Below the pieces are notes generated by a model. It saw only the letters and a program-made list of their open reading frames with translations. It did not search any database and was not told where the DNA came from. 64,000 nucleotides of DNA from Oreohelix idahoensis (taxonomy: Eukaryota; Mollusca; Gastropoda; Stylommatophora; Oreohelicidae), in assembly GCA_024509875.1 (NCBI GenBank), contig JAMPIV010000286.1, positions 282,185-346,184 on the forward strand. Reading direction: 5' to 3'. The translations under genes and the position numbers were made by a program. Positions 1-11,214 of the stretch are shown here, one piece after another. The number at the start of each line of letters is the position of its first letter. Position 1 is the first letter of the stretch.

Positions 1-55
1 TGGCCACTGACTGCTTTGACACTCGGCGGATAAGGATCAAAGAAGAAGAGAAGTA
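1..55 (+). mobile_element. 3' tail of a LINE-A non-LTR retrotransposon
   Basis: The first bases match the 3' end of the LINE at 62864-63748: a block around gactgctttgac, then ggatcaaagaagaagaa, then a purine-rich tail. Only the end of the element lies in the window; the coding part would be to the left. The same family recurs reversed at 5166-5420 and 31678-32224. Confidence 0.75.
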
Positions 56-237
56 AATGATAGAATCTGTGTAATCTGGCCTTTACTGATAAATAGGAAA
101 CTGCAGAAGTGATTGTGTCTATAATTAGTCTGGGTCGTCCTTAGAAAAGTACATATCCGGGTTACGTGGAGAGAGCGTGCTAGACCTTTGTCTACGAAGC
201 ACTATTTTTGTGGTGCCCAGTTGGCAGAGAGGATATT

Positions 238-440
238 AACGATTCGCTCCCGTAGCTAGGCGGTGGTGTCGTTCGGAAGGTCATGGATTCGATTCTCGGT
301 AAGCTCATCACTTCTGTTGTTCTTCCTGTTGTCTAGTCTTCTACTTTTTTATTTTTCACGAGGGCCTGAAACATACCTTTGTGTATTATTTATTTATTTA
401 CTGTTTACAGGCCTCGGGTTTCCCCTCCTTATGAGCTGAA
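238..440 (+). repeat. tRNA-derived SINE candidate
   Basis: A tRNA-like head carries an A-box-like stretch near tagctaggcggtgg and a B-box-like ggattcgattct. The body after it (about 305-440, ending in cctcgggtttcccctcctta) is repeated in reverse orientation at 62340-62490. The shared body and the pol III-like boxes suggest a SINE. I found no target-site duplication, so the limits are approximate. Confidence 0.5.
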
Positions 441-2147
441 TTATGTTTTATTTAGTTGACGTCCAAACTTCCTTAATCGCTTTTCACGACTTGCATGGTA
501 AAATTTAGTGCTGCTATTCTTTGCTCCCCTTTCAACCCCCGGTAACACATGGGTGGTTTAATACATCACTGTCTGTGACGTATAATGGAAATATAGCCTC
601 CTGTATCCTACAGCCTTTCGTGACCTCGGCATAGTTTTAAGATTCGCTAACTAAGTCACGCATTTCTCTGCCTGTCTGACTCACCTTTTAATCCACGGCT
701 CTTTTTACTGACCATAACAAACGAGCTTGTTAACCAACTTTCGCAACCTGTCATTCATAGCAGGGGGCGAGCCACGTATGGTTACGCAAGTTTCTCACGC
801 GAGCTGATTTGTCAATATTACGATAACTGACAGATAGCACGTGGAAAACACGTGGAAGAGTAACGGCCTTTGAAGATTCTCTATACGGGGAGCTAATCCT
901 TTGATGTCCGTACCTACAGGGAAAAATAACTCTGTGATCTCGAGAAACAGGGAAAATCTCGGACAGAAGCCCGCTACACGGGTTAAGCCTTTGTTGTCGG
1001 TTAGCAGCGGCCGACAGAAGCGACCGTTAACCTTTTATCTGGGAAACGTAGTTTCAGATTTCTCTGCTGCGAAACGGAGTGTGAAATTTCACATCTTCTA
1101 GAGATCATAACAACATGATCGTATATAAACTGCGTCTTTCCCAAATCAGTTATCAGAGTCCCTCAGATTTTTTTCGGAGAGTCTAAACACATTGGGAATA
1201 GATGTGTTAATAGTTTTGTGGTGTTTACTTTCTGGATTTCTGGTAATATATAAATTTGTGCTTAAGCGATTTAATGTGTTAAGTTTACCATTATAATTTA
1301 CGGTGATTTCCTAGTGTTAGAACTAGTGAATTAAATAACGCGTAGCTATTTTTATTCCAGATGTTTCAGCTGTAATGTTAATTTAATCAACCACTATCAC
1401 ACAGAAAGAGACGGTTTAGTTGACTAATTATTACACTAGGCGACGGATAATTGACGGAATATAACTCAAGTTTATTTCATCTTGTGTAATTTAGTAAGTG
1501 ACTGTTGTTTAAATACCATACGACTTCACAAACCGACGCCGACCCTCTAATAGGTACTTAGCGACAGGCGATATTTGTTGAAGTGCGCGTATGGATAAAT
1601 TAAATAATAACTGACCAGATAGGAATAGGCTAGAGAAAACGTGTGCTTATATGTAGATATTATTAGCAGTAATTTTTTCATAATGTTCCTATATCCTTTA
1701 GGCATGACCTGATCAAAGGCGACCAGCGGTTTTTTTATTTGGCTTTATCTTGGGCCTTGTCTCCATTTTTACTGATTGGATTAAAGTTGTCTTCTGTTGG
1801 CTTACGCGTCTCTCCAAGTTCATTTGTGAACAGGACTGGCCACAGAGACTAACGAACATTTTAATAGTAAATTTTAACTGGACTTACAAATACCCAGATA
1901 TATATTTTTGAAATTTTTATCAGCCCATTGTGGAGTATACAAATAACAGTTCTCCCGACATTTGATAGTCATTTCCAAGTGGATATTTATCCAGAAGAGT
2001 CATGCTATCTCAGAATCGTCACTCACCAGAGCCAGTCGATAGGATTTACCATCATCATCAAGTAACAATAATTAACAGTTTTTAGCAATCAGATGTGTTC
2101 CTACTGTTTACGGTGAACATTAGATCTCAGAGTGTCTCGGCATTAAC
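441..2147. other. No gene recognised
   Basis: AT-rich sequence with no convincing coding region, tRNA-like boxes or inverted repeats. Short open frames here, such as 901-1101, show no recognisable domain and are taken as chance. Confidence 0.5.
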
Positions 2148-2149
2148 TA

Positions 2150-2191
2150 CGAGGGGCGTTCAGAAAGTAATGCACCACATCGTTTTTCTCA
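2150..2191. repeat. Mariner left terminal inverted repeat
   Basis: Begins cgaggggcgttcagaaag directly after the TA target and pairs with 3447-3488 at 41 of 42 positions. This is the transposase binding end. Confidence 0.95.
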
Positions 2192-2327
2192 GCTAATAAT
2201 GAAGATAGAAGCATGAAATTTTTCACACTTCAAATATGGCATATGCCAATTGTGTGCACCAAATTGCACCACAACCGGCCAAATAATACGGCTGCACTAA
2301 ACCGTTGAAATGTAGCGTGTTAGCAAC

Positions 2328-3377
2328 TTGGGTTATAAGCAGCGAATTGTGATAGAATTTCTCGTTGCAGAGAAGGAAACTGTTGTGAACATTCACAAGC
2401 GTCTATGTGATGTGTATGGAAGTTTTGCAGTCGACAGGAGTACAGTCAGTCGCTGGATTCAGAGAATCAAAGAATCAGGAAGTGGAGATACGGAGCTGCT
2501 TGATCGGCCGCGCTGTGGACGTCCTGCCACAGCCACCAACGCAGAAATGTTGAAATGCGCTGAGGGCATTATTCTTACTGATAGGCGAATCACTACTCAA
2601 CAATTGGCTTTACAGCTGTCAGTCAGCATTGGTAGTGCAAATGCAGTTATAAAAACTCTCGGATTTTCTAAGGTTTGCGCAAGATGGGTTCCTCGAAGTC
2701 TCACAAATGACCACCGATTGCAAAGGAAAGCAATTTCTTATGAATTGTTGGAGCGTTTCAATGCTGATGGAGAGAACTTTTTGGCTAAGATCGTTACAGG
2801 TGACGAAACCTGGGCACATCATTTTGAACCTGAGACAAAAAGACAGTCAATGGAGTGGCATCATCCGCAATCACCACGAAGAAAGAAATTCAAGACAATT
2901 CCTTCAGCTGGAAAGGTCATGATTACTGTCTTTTGGGATATTGAAGGTGTGAATCTTGTGGACGTTATGCCAAGAGGAGAGACAATCAATTCGCAAGCTT
3001 ACATTAAGACATTGAAAAAACTAAATCAACGTTTTCGCAGAGTTCGGCCGCACAAGAATCCAGCAGACCTGCTTCTCCTTCACGACAATGCGCGCCCTTA
3101 CACAAGTCTGGCAACACGGGAAGCAATCACCAAATTGGGTTGGACTGTACTACCCAATCCACCCTATAGTTCCGATTTGGCACCCTCTGATTTTCATCTA
3201 TTTGGTCAATTTAAAGATGCACTCCGTGGGACAAGGTTTGAAGATGATGAAGGAGTGATTCATGCAGCGAAGAAATGGCTACATGATCAAGACAAAATCT
3301 GGTACGGGCTAGGAATACATGCACTTGTTTCGCGCTGGCATAAAGCCGTACAAGTTGATGGGGATTATGTTGAATAA
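2328..3377 (+). CDS. Mariner transposase, DD34D, start codon lost
   Basis: Cuts and reinserts the element at TA sites in the nucleus. Residues 1-110 cover the paired helix-turn-helix DNA-binding region, and WVPRSL (120-125) sits at the family's linker motif. The catalytic triad is visible: D159 in TGDETW, D253 in HDNARP and D288 in APSDFH, with 34 residues between the last two. The 349-residue length matches the family (about 345). The frame is open to a TAA with no internal stop. The expected first codon is TTG, not ATG; the in-frame ATG just upstream (2310) is followed at once by TAG, and the next in-frame Met is residue 74, which would remove the first DNA-binding helices. So the catalytic core looks intact, but normal initiation is probably lost. 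It lies alone between the two inverted repeats. Confidence 0.93.
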   Translation: MGYKQRIVIEFLVAEKETVVNIHKRLCDVYGSFAVDRSTVSRWIQRIKESGSGDTELLDRPRCGRPATATNAEMLKCAEGIILTDRRITTQQLALQLSVSIGSANAVIKTLGFSKVCARWVPRSLTNDHRLQRKAISYELLERFNADGENFLAKIVTGDETWAHHFEPETKRQSMEWHHPQSPRRKKFKTIPSAGKVMITVFWDIEGVNLVDVMPRGETINSQAYIKTLKKLNQRFRRVRPHKNPADLLLLHDNARPYTSLATREAITKLGWTVLPNPPYSSDLAPSDFHLFGQFKDALRGTRFEDDEGVIHAAKKWLHDQDKIWYGLGIHALVSRWHKAVQVDGDYVE

Positions 3378-3446
3378 TACCGATGTTTACATCACATATC
3401 CATGTATATTGTGTATAAATTTCATGCTTTTTTAATAAACACCTCC

Positions 3447-3488
3447 TGAGAAAAACGATATGGTGCATTACTTTCTGAACGCCCCTCG
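3447..3488. repeat. Mariner right terminal inverted repeat
   Basis: Reverse complement of 2150-2191 with one mismatch; followed by the TA target copy at 3489-3490. Confidence 0.95.
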
Positions 3489-3490
3489 TA

Positions 3491-5165
3491 TCTAAGGTGA
3501 CATTGTGTATCCAGGAAATCAACCACCAAATTAGGCGTTCCCCTTATAAAATTTAATTATTGAAAGGAGGGACTGGGACCCAATTCGGACGATAATTACT
3601 CTGGACCTTATATACATACTCACGGGTTTTTTACGTCCAACAGATTGTTTTCACCAAGAATAGGATAAGAAGCGAGATTGTGTGGCCACGTATGACAGAG
3701 AGAGAGAGTGAAATATTTTCTTTAATACATGAAATATTATACCATACGCACACTGTTTGACTATTGTTTAATTTTATTGGATAACGTTTAGTGGGAAATG
3801 TGTTCTTTCTTTACAGTCTATACTGTAACCTAGTGCTAACCTTTAACATTTGGGGCTATTAACTTGTTGGGTTCTTATCTTCTCAAGGAGGAGAGGGCAT
3901 AGGTATTCTGTTGTTTTTCTATGCATGTAATTCTGATTTTATTTGATCTTTCTTTTAGATATTCGATGTTGTAAAGTTTAAATGATAATAAACAACAAAA
4001 GAACTAAACTTTGTGTGTTGGTCAGACCCATACCCAAATTAACCATAGTTTTTTTCACGTTTGTGTGTCTTGTTGTCACATAGCTGTGTGGGTATGTGTT
4101 TAGTAAACTTATATTTCTCAATATCTGGAGGTGCAAGATTGTCTTATACTAAAATATAGTCGTACAGATAGGCTGGACTAGAAAAACTACTCAGTCCAGA
4201 GACAGATCTTCTCCTTAACTATTCACTCGTGAAAAATCTTTTTCTTACACCTTTAATTCTCACATATTATCGCCATCTCCTATACTCAGGCGGGACCTTA
4301 AATAACTTTAAAACATATCTAAGCACGACACTCAAGAAAATGAACGGTATTTGAGTGTTATGTGAAACAACGTGTACGATGATGGTTTAACTACTTTTAT
4401 AAATTTCAGTCACCACATCTTTCCATATTTCCCCGAGGTCTTCACGTGCATTATATCCTGTTCTATCGGCGTAGAAGGGCACGGTATTCTGAATGCTCTG
4501 TGGTGACTTAACGATGTTACAATACTAAATATTCCCGTGCATTACCTACGAATTTTCAGTCTCATTTTCTCCACGGGAGAGGCACGCATCAGCTAAAGCT
4601 TTTACAATCCAGGGCGGTGATATAGTGCTCATCTTATCCAGAGACGAAAAGAAGCTGTCAATAGAACTCGCCTCAAGATAATATGGCTAAAAATGCCTTA
4701 TCGCAAAAAGCACGCGCGATCTAAGTCTGCAACCTTATCAATGAGAAATCCTGCTGTTAAAGGTAGTCTGAGTTTCTGAATTCCAAGGAGTTCCAGACAA
4801 TGTGTCTCATTCAAAATGTGGACGAATATAATAACAAATATTTTCAAGACAGGTAGACTATCAGCAATTGCAATACACACCGCACATTCACACAACAAGG
4901 TAGAAATGATGGTAGCACTACGGGAGACCAAACAAATCAATTTTGCAGACACTTATTGCTAGCTAGAAGGTCACATTAAAATTAAGCCTATTAACTAGGA
5001 ATATTAAATTATGAGGTCGACTGAAAAATACACGAAGAATGAAAACCGACATGAAAATGATGTGTAAGACATGAAAAGGCAAGCTGGTGGTACACGGTAG
5101 GAGGTCTTGGCCTTTTTAATGAATGAATGAATGTTCTATATCACGGCAGTCTAGCTACATAGAAG
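3491..5165. other. No gene recognised
   Basis: AT-rich sequence without recognisable protein domains, SINE boxes or terminal repeats. A short (GA)n run lies near 3696-3708. A small reverse frame at 4698-4952 has no known motif. Confidence 0.5.
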
Positions 5166-5420
5166 ACATTCTTCTTCTCCTCTGATCCATAGATGCTGGC
5201 TGTCAAGGCAGTCAGTGGCAGTCACGGCTGGTAACGTCTTGTAGGGCAGCAACCAACTACTTCCACTTTCCTCGGGCGCGGCCATTCTTCGTGCAGTGCC
5301 CCAGCTCTGGTTCATATTTTGCATCTCGGTCTCGACACCTCACCACCAAGCTGTTTTTGGTCGACCTCTCTTTCGCTTTCCTTCTAGGGGCCATAGCATA
5401 GCTAACATTGTGGCCCGCAA
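5166..5420 (-). mobile_element. 5'-truncated LINE-A fragment
   Basis: Reverse-strand copy of the C-terminal end of the LINE at 62864-63748. It shares the purine tail (read here as cttcttctcc), the block around aaggcagtcagtggc, and the segment encoding the arginine-rich C-terminus. It is more diverged than the other LINE-A copies and its reading frame is broken. I could not confirm a target-site duplication. Confidence 0.7.
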
Positions 5421-7435
5421 AACTTCCTGTAAGTAATAACGGACTCTGTGCTATATGACTAGTGGAAACAAACAAAAAAAAAAACAAAAAAAAAATCAAA
5501 TACATAATTCAAATTTTGATAAAAACTACTATATAATATATTCGTTTTACTCAAGAAACCTGTTTTTCTACTTTTTTTAAAAACCCTTTCTTTCGTTATC
5601 TATGACTGTTGTCTGTCTTTACAGCGTTGGTAATTTGATTGAAAACAGCACTTAAACAACATCAATTAAAATTCAACTGCACTTAACATGTATCGCCCCT
5701 CTCTTAGACAATTCCTTGATCCGCTAGATGATCAGAAGGTATAAAATGAAAGGATAATATGACAGAGGTAAAAAAAGAGGGAGGGATGCGGTGTGATCAC
5801 GTCTATCATTAACTTTGCAATCTTTATCTCTTCTTTCGTAATTTGTTTCCCCTCAAGGTCGCTGGAAATAGCTTGCTTCTCTCGGACATTTTTTCTATCT
5901 TAATGATTACTGCTTTAATTAATTGTCGCCTTGTCTTCGGTTTGTCATTTCCATCCTCCTTCCACAACGTGTTGATCAGCTTGTCCTGTTTCAACCTACT
6001 TTGAAATATATGGGGGTGAGGATGGGGAGGTCAACTATAATGTCACTGTGTTATAAGTGTGCTACACACCTGCTAATGTTTATGACATAGAACCCTTCCA
6101 GTTTGAAGGACCAATTGATCCCAAGGCGTGCTTATGTTTTGCCCCGGTTTTTTTTGATATTGTTTTTTTGGCTCTGGTTAATCCAATAGGGAGGGAGGCT
6201 ACATAGGCATTTGGCGATTCCAGATTTTGCAATGGCTCCGGCACTGCGGAGCTTACTTTGGGTTGACAAAAAGGGTTTTGATTCAGGAACGGGGTTGACG
6301 ATTCGGGGGGGGGGGGGGGGGGGGGGGTGTTTCTATGGTTGCGTGAGGGAAAAATGTCAGGAAGAAAACCTGTGGGGGAAAACCGTCTGGTCTCTGAAAT
6401 TCTTGCCCCAAGATTCTTCCCCCAAGAATAGTTTTTACTTCTCCCTTTTCTTATGCTTCCGCTTCACCTTGAAAGTATTTTACGACTTTTCAGTGACAAA
6501 CATAAAATACATGTGTGTTCTTTAATAATATAACGCACCAGCCTCTCATTTGTCAGCGTCTCTGCCTGCCGACCAAACATTTCATTTATATGTGTGTATG
6601 TTCACGTGTAGGTTATCGTGCGCCTTTCAGCTCACAGTTGAGTGTAGACTTTCATTGAGTTCTCTCTAAGCCTCCATGTATTGGTCAATCCGTTCATGTT
6701 CAATCCATGTCTTGTTTATTCTTCTTGTATCTGTCTCTGGTTCTTTCCTCATGAGTTTTTGGGTACCCCTCACATTTCTTGGGAGGATTTCAGAACAAGG
6801 TCTGCATTATTAGGCGTTTTCCTCAATTAATGGCATACCCACCTCCAACGCCTTCATTTTGCCTCCTGTTCCAAGGGTAATTATTCTGGTTCTTTGCGTC
6901 AATTCCACACAGGTGATATAGGCAAACAGTTGCAACCCTTCAATTCTGTCACGCAAACACTCACATATATCTGTAGCTTTTGGACACTGATGTGGTCATC
7001 CTCCACGTTTCTGGGCCATACGATGATGCTCTCTTAACGTGTGAGTTGAACATTCTTATTATGGTGCAGGACCCCGATTTTCATGTAAATTTTACCACTG
7101 TAATAATAGCTATTTTTAGATTTCGTATCATTCATTTTTTTAATCACTGCGCGTTCCTTCATCTTTGTGTTACTGCCACGAAGTTGTTTTTTTTTTTTTT
7201 TTTTTTGCATAAAGTATCGTATCATTTCCAGCCAATCTATTCCTGCTCTCTGTGCAAGTGTTCTGTTGGCATATATATGAGATTTCTGCTAATCCAAAAA
7301 TGCGAACATATCAACAATTCCTTTTGTTTAATGGAGAAATGAGCAAGAACGTAATGAAAAAATTTCTTTCTTTAACAAAAAAAAAAAACCAAACAAACAA
7401 AAAATTGATGAATACGAATTTATGACAACCGGCTG
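5421..7435. other. No gene recognised; homopolymer-rich
   Basis: Contains a G23 tract at 6305-6327 and T and A runs near 7187-7206 and 7378-7389. The open frames at 6211-6525 and 6980-7342 run across these homopolymers and show no domain, so I do not call them genes. Confidence 0.5.
6305..6327. repeat. G23 homopolymer tract
   Basis: Twenty-three consecutive G residues on the + strand, able in principle to form a G-quadruplex. Its exact length is uncertain in any assembly. Confidence 0.9.
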
Positions 7436-7439
7436 ATCG

Positions 7440-7670
7440 CATTACACGGCTGTAATAGCTGTTCTGCGATTTCAAAGGTAAGAGAAATAAAGGGAGACCA
7501 AAACTCACACGAAGAAGAGAACTGGAGACAGATATGTAAGGGATAAGAAATGGGAAGACCTTCAACGGATGGTAAGGGTCAGTAGGGTTCGGCATATTTG
7601 TTTTTGGGGACTTGTGCTTCACGGCGAGATTAAAAGTAATGATGATGATGATGAAGGTGATGATGATAAG
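7440..7670 (+). pseudogene. LINE C-terminus and 3' tail relic
   Basis: A frame-shifted stretch near 7484-7560 resembles the basic C-terminal end of LINE reverse transcriptase proteins (glycine-arginine-proline-lysine run, then arginines). A (GAT)n-type tail follows near 7638-7670, as in many LINE 3' ends. Frames are broken and the clade cannot be named. Confidence 0.4.
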
Positions 7671-7780
7671 ATATAAGACGATAAAAGAGGGAATACTCAA
7701 GAGAAGAAAACGAGTGAAATCGATGTATGGTTATAATTTAGTGTGACGAGCAAGAGAGACTTACTGTTTTTTCAAAAGAC

Positions 7781-10321
7781 TGTCACGGATTGCCTCCCCT
7801 GCTTTGCAGTAGTGGTCCAACAGTGACCAAAACTCACGAGTATCTAATATTGGCTTCCAAGGTATCTACCTGCGCGCAAGATTACTCTTGCAGTGATGTA
7901 GATAGAAGATTAATGACACTTCTACCTTAAGGGGGCATTCACAAGATATTTCCAGAAATCACGAACAATGCTGCATTGGGCTGAACAATTGTTAACGCAT
8001 TATATCTGGTCCGTCGCCTTTTGTGAAGGATTTAAGCAATGGTTTAGCCCGTTCAAGCCCCCAGTTGGTGTAATCCAACGAAATCCCTCTTAAAAAGGTA
8101 TAGCTCTGTTTAGAGGTAAATATATGTCTAGGTATTTAATATATATTAAATATTCTGGCTCATACGTTTACTTTCATACATATAAAAAAAAAACTAAATC
8201 GACTATGATTGTTTAGTTTTAAAACAACAGGTAACAAATTTAATAATCAATTAGTATTAACAGTTTAAAATAAATAAAATGCTGGTGATTTTATATTGGA
8301 ATCAAATTTTCTCTTCACTGAGATTTAGGGTGAGGATATATCAAAAGTCCTTTTTGCTGGTGCCTTTTTACAAGCACTTAACTTTTATAAGGGAGTCCTG
8401 CAGCTGTGGTTCGTCAATTCTGGGATGACTTCTCTTCCACTGTAGGCGGTTAGGGTGGATGCTTTTCTCTCACACTAGCGGCGTTAGTACCACAAATAGT
8501 CTGATGGCTTGTAACCCCGAACTTTAGACAAATAGAAAGAAACAAATGCCTGCTAAGTACCTTTGTTCACCGTAAACTACCAGGCCCATTGTCATGCGCT
8601 CCACCAACCAATGTTAACCTCTCAGAAGAACTAAATTCCCGAGCACACAGTGTAACTCAGGGAATAAGATGAAAATTCACCAATATCCTTCTGGGTGTTA
8701 ACTAGGAAATTGCGTCTGGAGTGCGTGAATAATGATTTGCCTGAATTACAATTAAAAAAGGTAAGTAATTCTCACAAGATAATATGTTACACCTTAGGCA
8801 CATGTGATGTAATCATCACTCATTACTCATCACTACTCCCGTCTGAGTCTGGGGTTGCTCTGCTGTGTGGTTTTCCTCACGACTAGTCAGAAACAATCAC
8901 CAGCTCTTGCAGTAGTGGTTCATGCCTATACAGTTTCCATATGTTGAGGTTGCCAGCCTCATATATAACCACTTAGCAAGAAACCTGTAAAATTTACATT
9001 AGTAAATAAATTGTTTACACTTACCCCAAAATTTTGGGAATACACAATCTCCTTGCACAGATTTAGACTGGACACAGCTCTGTATTAGAAGCTTTGAAAT
9101 CACTTAGGTCTGGAAATTAGAGTTAATTCCTCTGACGGCGGGTGTTCTGCGAAATCCTGGCCTGGAAAAACTTTTGTTTAATTCCTCTGTGACTTGGTCT
9201 GGGAAATTAGAGTTAATTCCTCTGACGGCAGATGTTCTGTGAAATCCCGTGGGCTGGGAAAACTTTTGTTAAATTCCCCTTTGACTTGTGATCAAATTCC
9301 TAGGATTTCAGTCTTGTTAATTAAAGTCTTGGCCCCTTTAAGTTTCCAGTCTTGTATTTAAAATGCGGGGTTACTTGTGAATTCCAAAGTTGCCCAATAC
9401 TCAATCTGTTACTTATAGTTGTGGAATTTCTAAGTCCAATGTCTCCTTTTTCTGTCTGGCTTTTAGGAGTCGCTGATATGACTTGTGCGCTGCAGTCTCT
9501 CTGTGTGATCTGTGTCTGTGTTTTCATCACACTTTATTCTCAGTTCTTAGTGCAAATCACAGATTGCACTTCCGACTAGTGTGCCAATAAAATACATTGT
9601 ATATTTCAGCTCCTCACAATGAACCAATCCAATCGAATCTCGTTCAGCACTACGTGGGTGGGGGTGGGGTTCAAATTCAAAACATACCCTCACGTGTTTC
9701 ACAATATAAAATTTAATATCCACGCGTGACTTCTTACAGTGATGTCATATCGTTGCATCAGACTTCCGCCGGCATCCTGTGCACAACTCATAAACACCAT
9801 CTGTGAACTCATTTGATGTCCAGATGCTACCTATCGCCAATATTGTCTCTCCAGACAGATTATCGTGATAATCACACACAGGGATGGTCCCGTGAAACGA
9901 TAAATGCATCTACCACCTGTGTAATCTGCCCACCTCAGACGGCTATCTCAGACAGACAATATAGGCTTCTACAGATGTTGATCGGGTGAGACCGTCTTTT
10001 AATGATAAGAATCTCACTCGCTGACCGGTGATAATGACTGGGTATTGTTACGATAATACCCCAGTTCACCTGGCGGAACGTAAATAAGTCTGAGGAGTTG
10101 TAACAAGATAAAGACAGTCCCATAGCAAATACTTCCGTAGGGGAGTGGAGTGTTAGAGACTTACCCCTACTAGATTCAGCATAGAAAGTAAAATAATGGT
10201 GCATAAAATATGCCACATAATAATGACAGGGGAGAGAAAAAAATAAGAAAATATCACTCGCACGCGAATGTAATGCAATCCTGCCGCAGCGGACTTGAGA
10301 TCGCACAACCGTATCGTCACA
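7781..10321 (+). mobile_element. Non-coding 2.5-kb TG...CA element, probable solo LTR
   Basis: The element starts TGTCACGG and ends CGTCACA. It is flanked by a perfect 5-bp duplication, AAGAC (7776-7780 and 10322-10326). TG...CA termini with a 5-bp TSD are the signature of an LTR-retrotransposon LTR, and this window holds an undoubted solo LTR of similar size (15273-17706). No protein frame is seen inside. Related pieces lie at 41493-41972 (its 5' end) and 54447-56205 (its 3' part), so it is a dispersed family. Internal tandem duplication is visible near 9100-9290. The alternative is a non-autonomous DNA element, since the seven terminal bases are nearly inverted repeats. Confidence 0.7.
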
Positions 10322-10379
10322 AAGACAAGTGACGGTTACCACGGACCATAAAATTGTGTTAAATCATGGAATGCTGGTA

Positions 10380-10840
10380 AAAAGTGAATCCGAATAAGGA
10401 GTGAGAGAATGATTGAATGAGTGAGTAAATCAGACAGTTATTCAGTTACTAAGTAAGCGAGTGAGCTACTGAGCAGTTCATGAGACAAAAGATGGGCGGG
10501 CGAATGAGCGTATTAATGCGTAGAGGCGTGTGAGTGATAAACAAGTGGGTGGGTGAGTCAGTGAGCAAACAGGTGGGTTAATGAGTGGGTGAGCAAGTCA
10601 CTGATAACTAGGTGGCGGCTGACCGAGAGAGTGAGTTGGTGAGCGGGTGAGCGAGCCAGTTTGTAAATAAATGTGTTCTGAGTAAATATGAGGGTTCTGA
10701 GTGAGTGACTGAGTGAGTGAGTGGATCGGCGAATGATCGAGTCACTAAGTGAAAGGTGGGTGTGTAGGTTGGCGGATGAGTGGGTAAGTAAGTGGATGGA
10801 ACAGTGAACAGGTGTTTTACACAGTGAGTGGCCAGCTCCA
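10380..10840. repeat. Degenerate GAGT-type simple repeat
   Basis: About 460 bp built mostly of variants of gagtgagtgagtg with occasional gtgggt units; an old, decayed tetranucleotide satellite. The reverse-strand frame 10608-10841, rich in Thr, His, Leu and Ser, is a by-product of the repeat. Confidence 0.8.
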
Positions 10841-11199
10841 TACCTAGGAAACTACCTATGTGTGCGCCGCATGGATTAGCAAACAGCCATTAAGTGAGAC
10901 CGCGCAACTTTAAATTTGTTATTTCAGTTACACTGAGGATCCCAGAGAAAGAACTGCCTCGTATTGCTACCAGCTGCTTCCTGAATGTGTGTCCTTCGCA
11001 AAGTGCGTTTACCGCTTGCAAAGTTTTTAACACATTTTCAGAAATCGCATGATTTGTTGCTTTGAAGATTAATAAAATACATACTCAAATTATTATAAGC
11101 CACATGCGGTTGAACTGAGTATTCCGTGCACCAGATTTTTTTATTTTTTTTTAATTGAAGATTTAACTGTCACGGTGCCGGTATGCGACATTACGATTC
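10841..11199. other. No gene recognised
   Basis: AT-rich sequence leading up to the LINE insertion at 11215; no motif seen. Confidence 0.5.
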
Positions 11200-11214
11200 G
11201 TAAAAGCACCACGT

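Larger units (their letters stand above)
2148..3490 (+). mobile_element. Complete mariner (Tc1/mariner, DD34D) transposon
   Basis: A 42-bp left repeat (2150-2191) and right repeat (3447-3488) are inverted copies differing at one position. They are flanked on both sides by the TA dinucleotide that Tc1/mariner elements duplicate (2148-2149 and 3489-3490). Total length is about 1.34 kb, normal for mariner, with one long transposase frame filling the middle. The structure is complete and little eroded, so the insertion is fairly young; only the transposase start codon looks damaged. Confidence 0.96.

Noticed and set aside
7781..10321. Interpretation of the 2.5-kb element as a TIR transposon
   Set aside because: Only seven terminal bases are inverted repeats, and the 5-bp TSD with TG...CA ends fits an LTR better; kept as an alternative.
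10608..10841. Thr/His/Leu-rich reverse frame
   Set aside because: By-product of the degenerate GAGT repeat.
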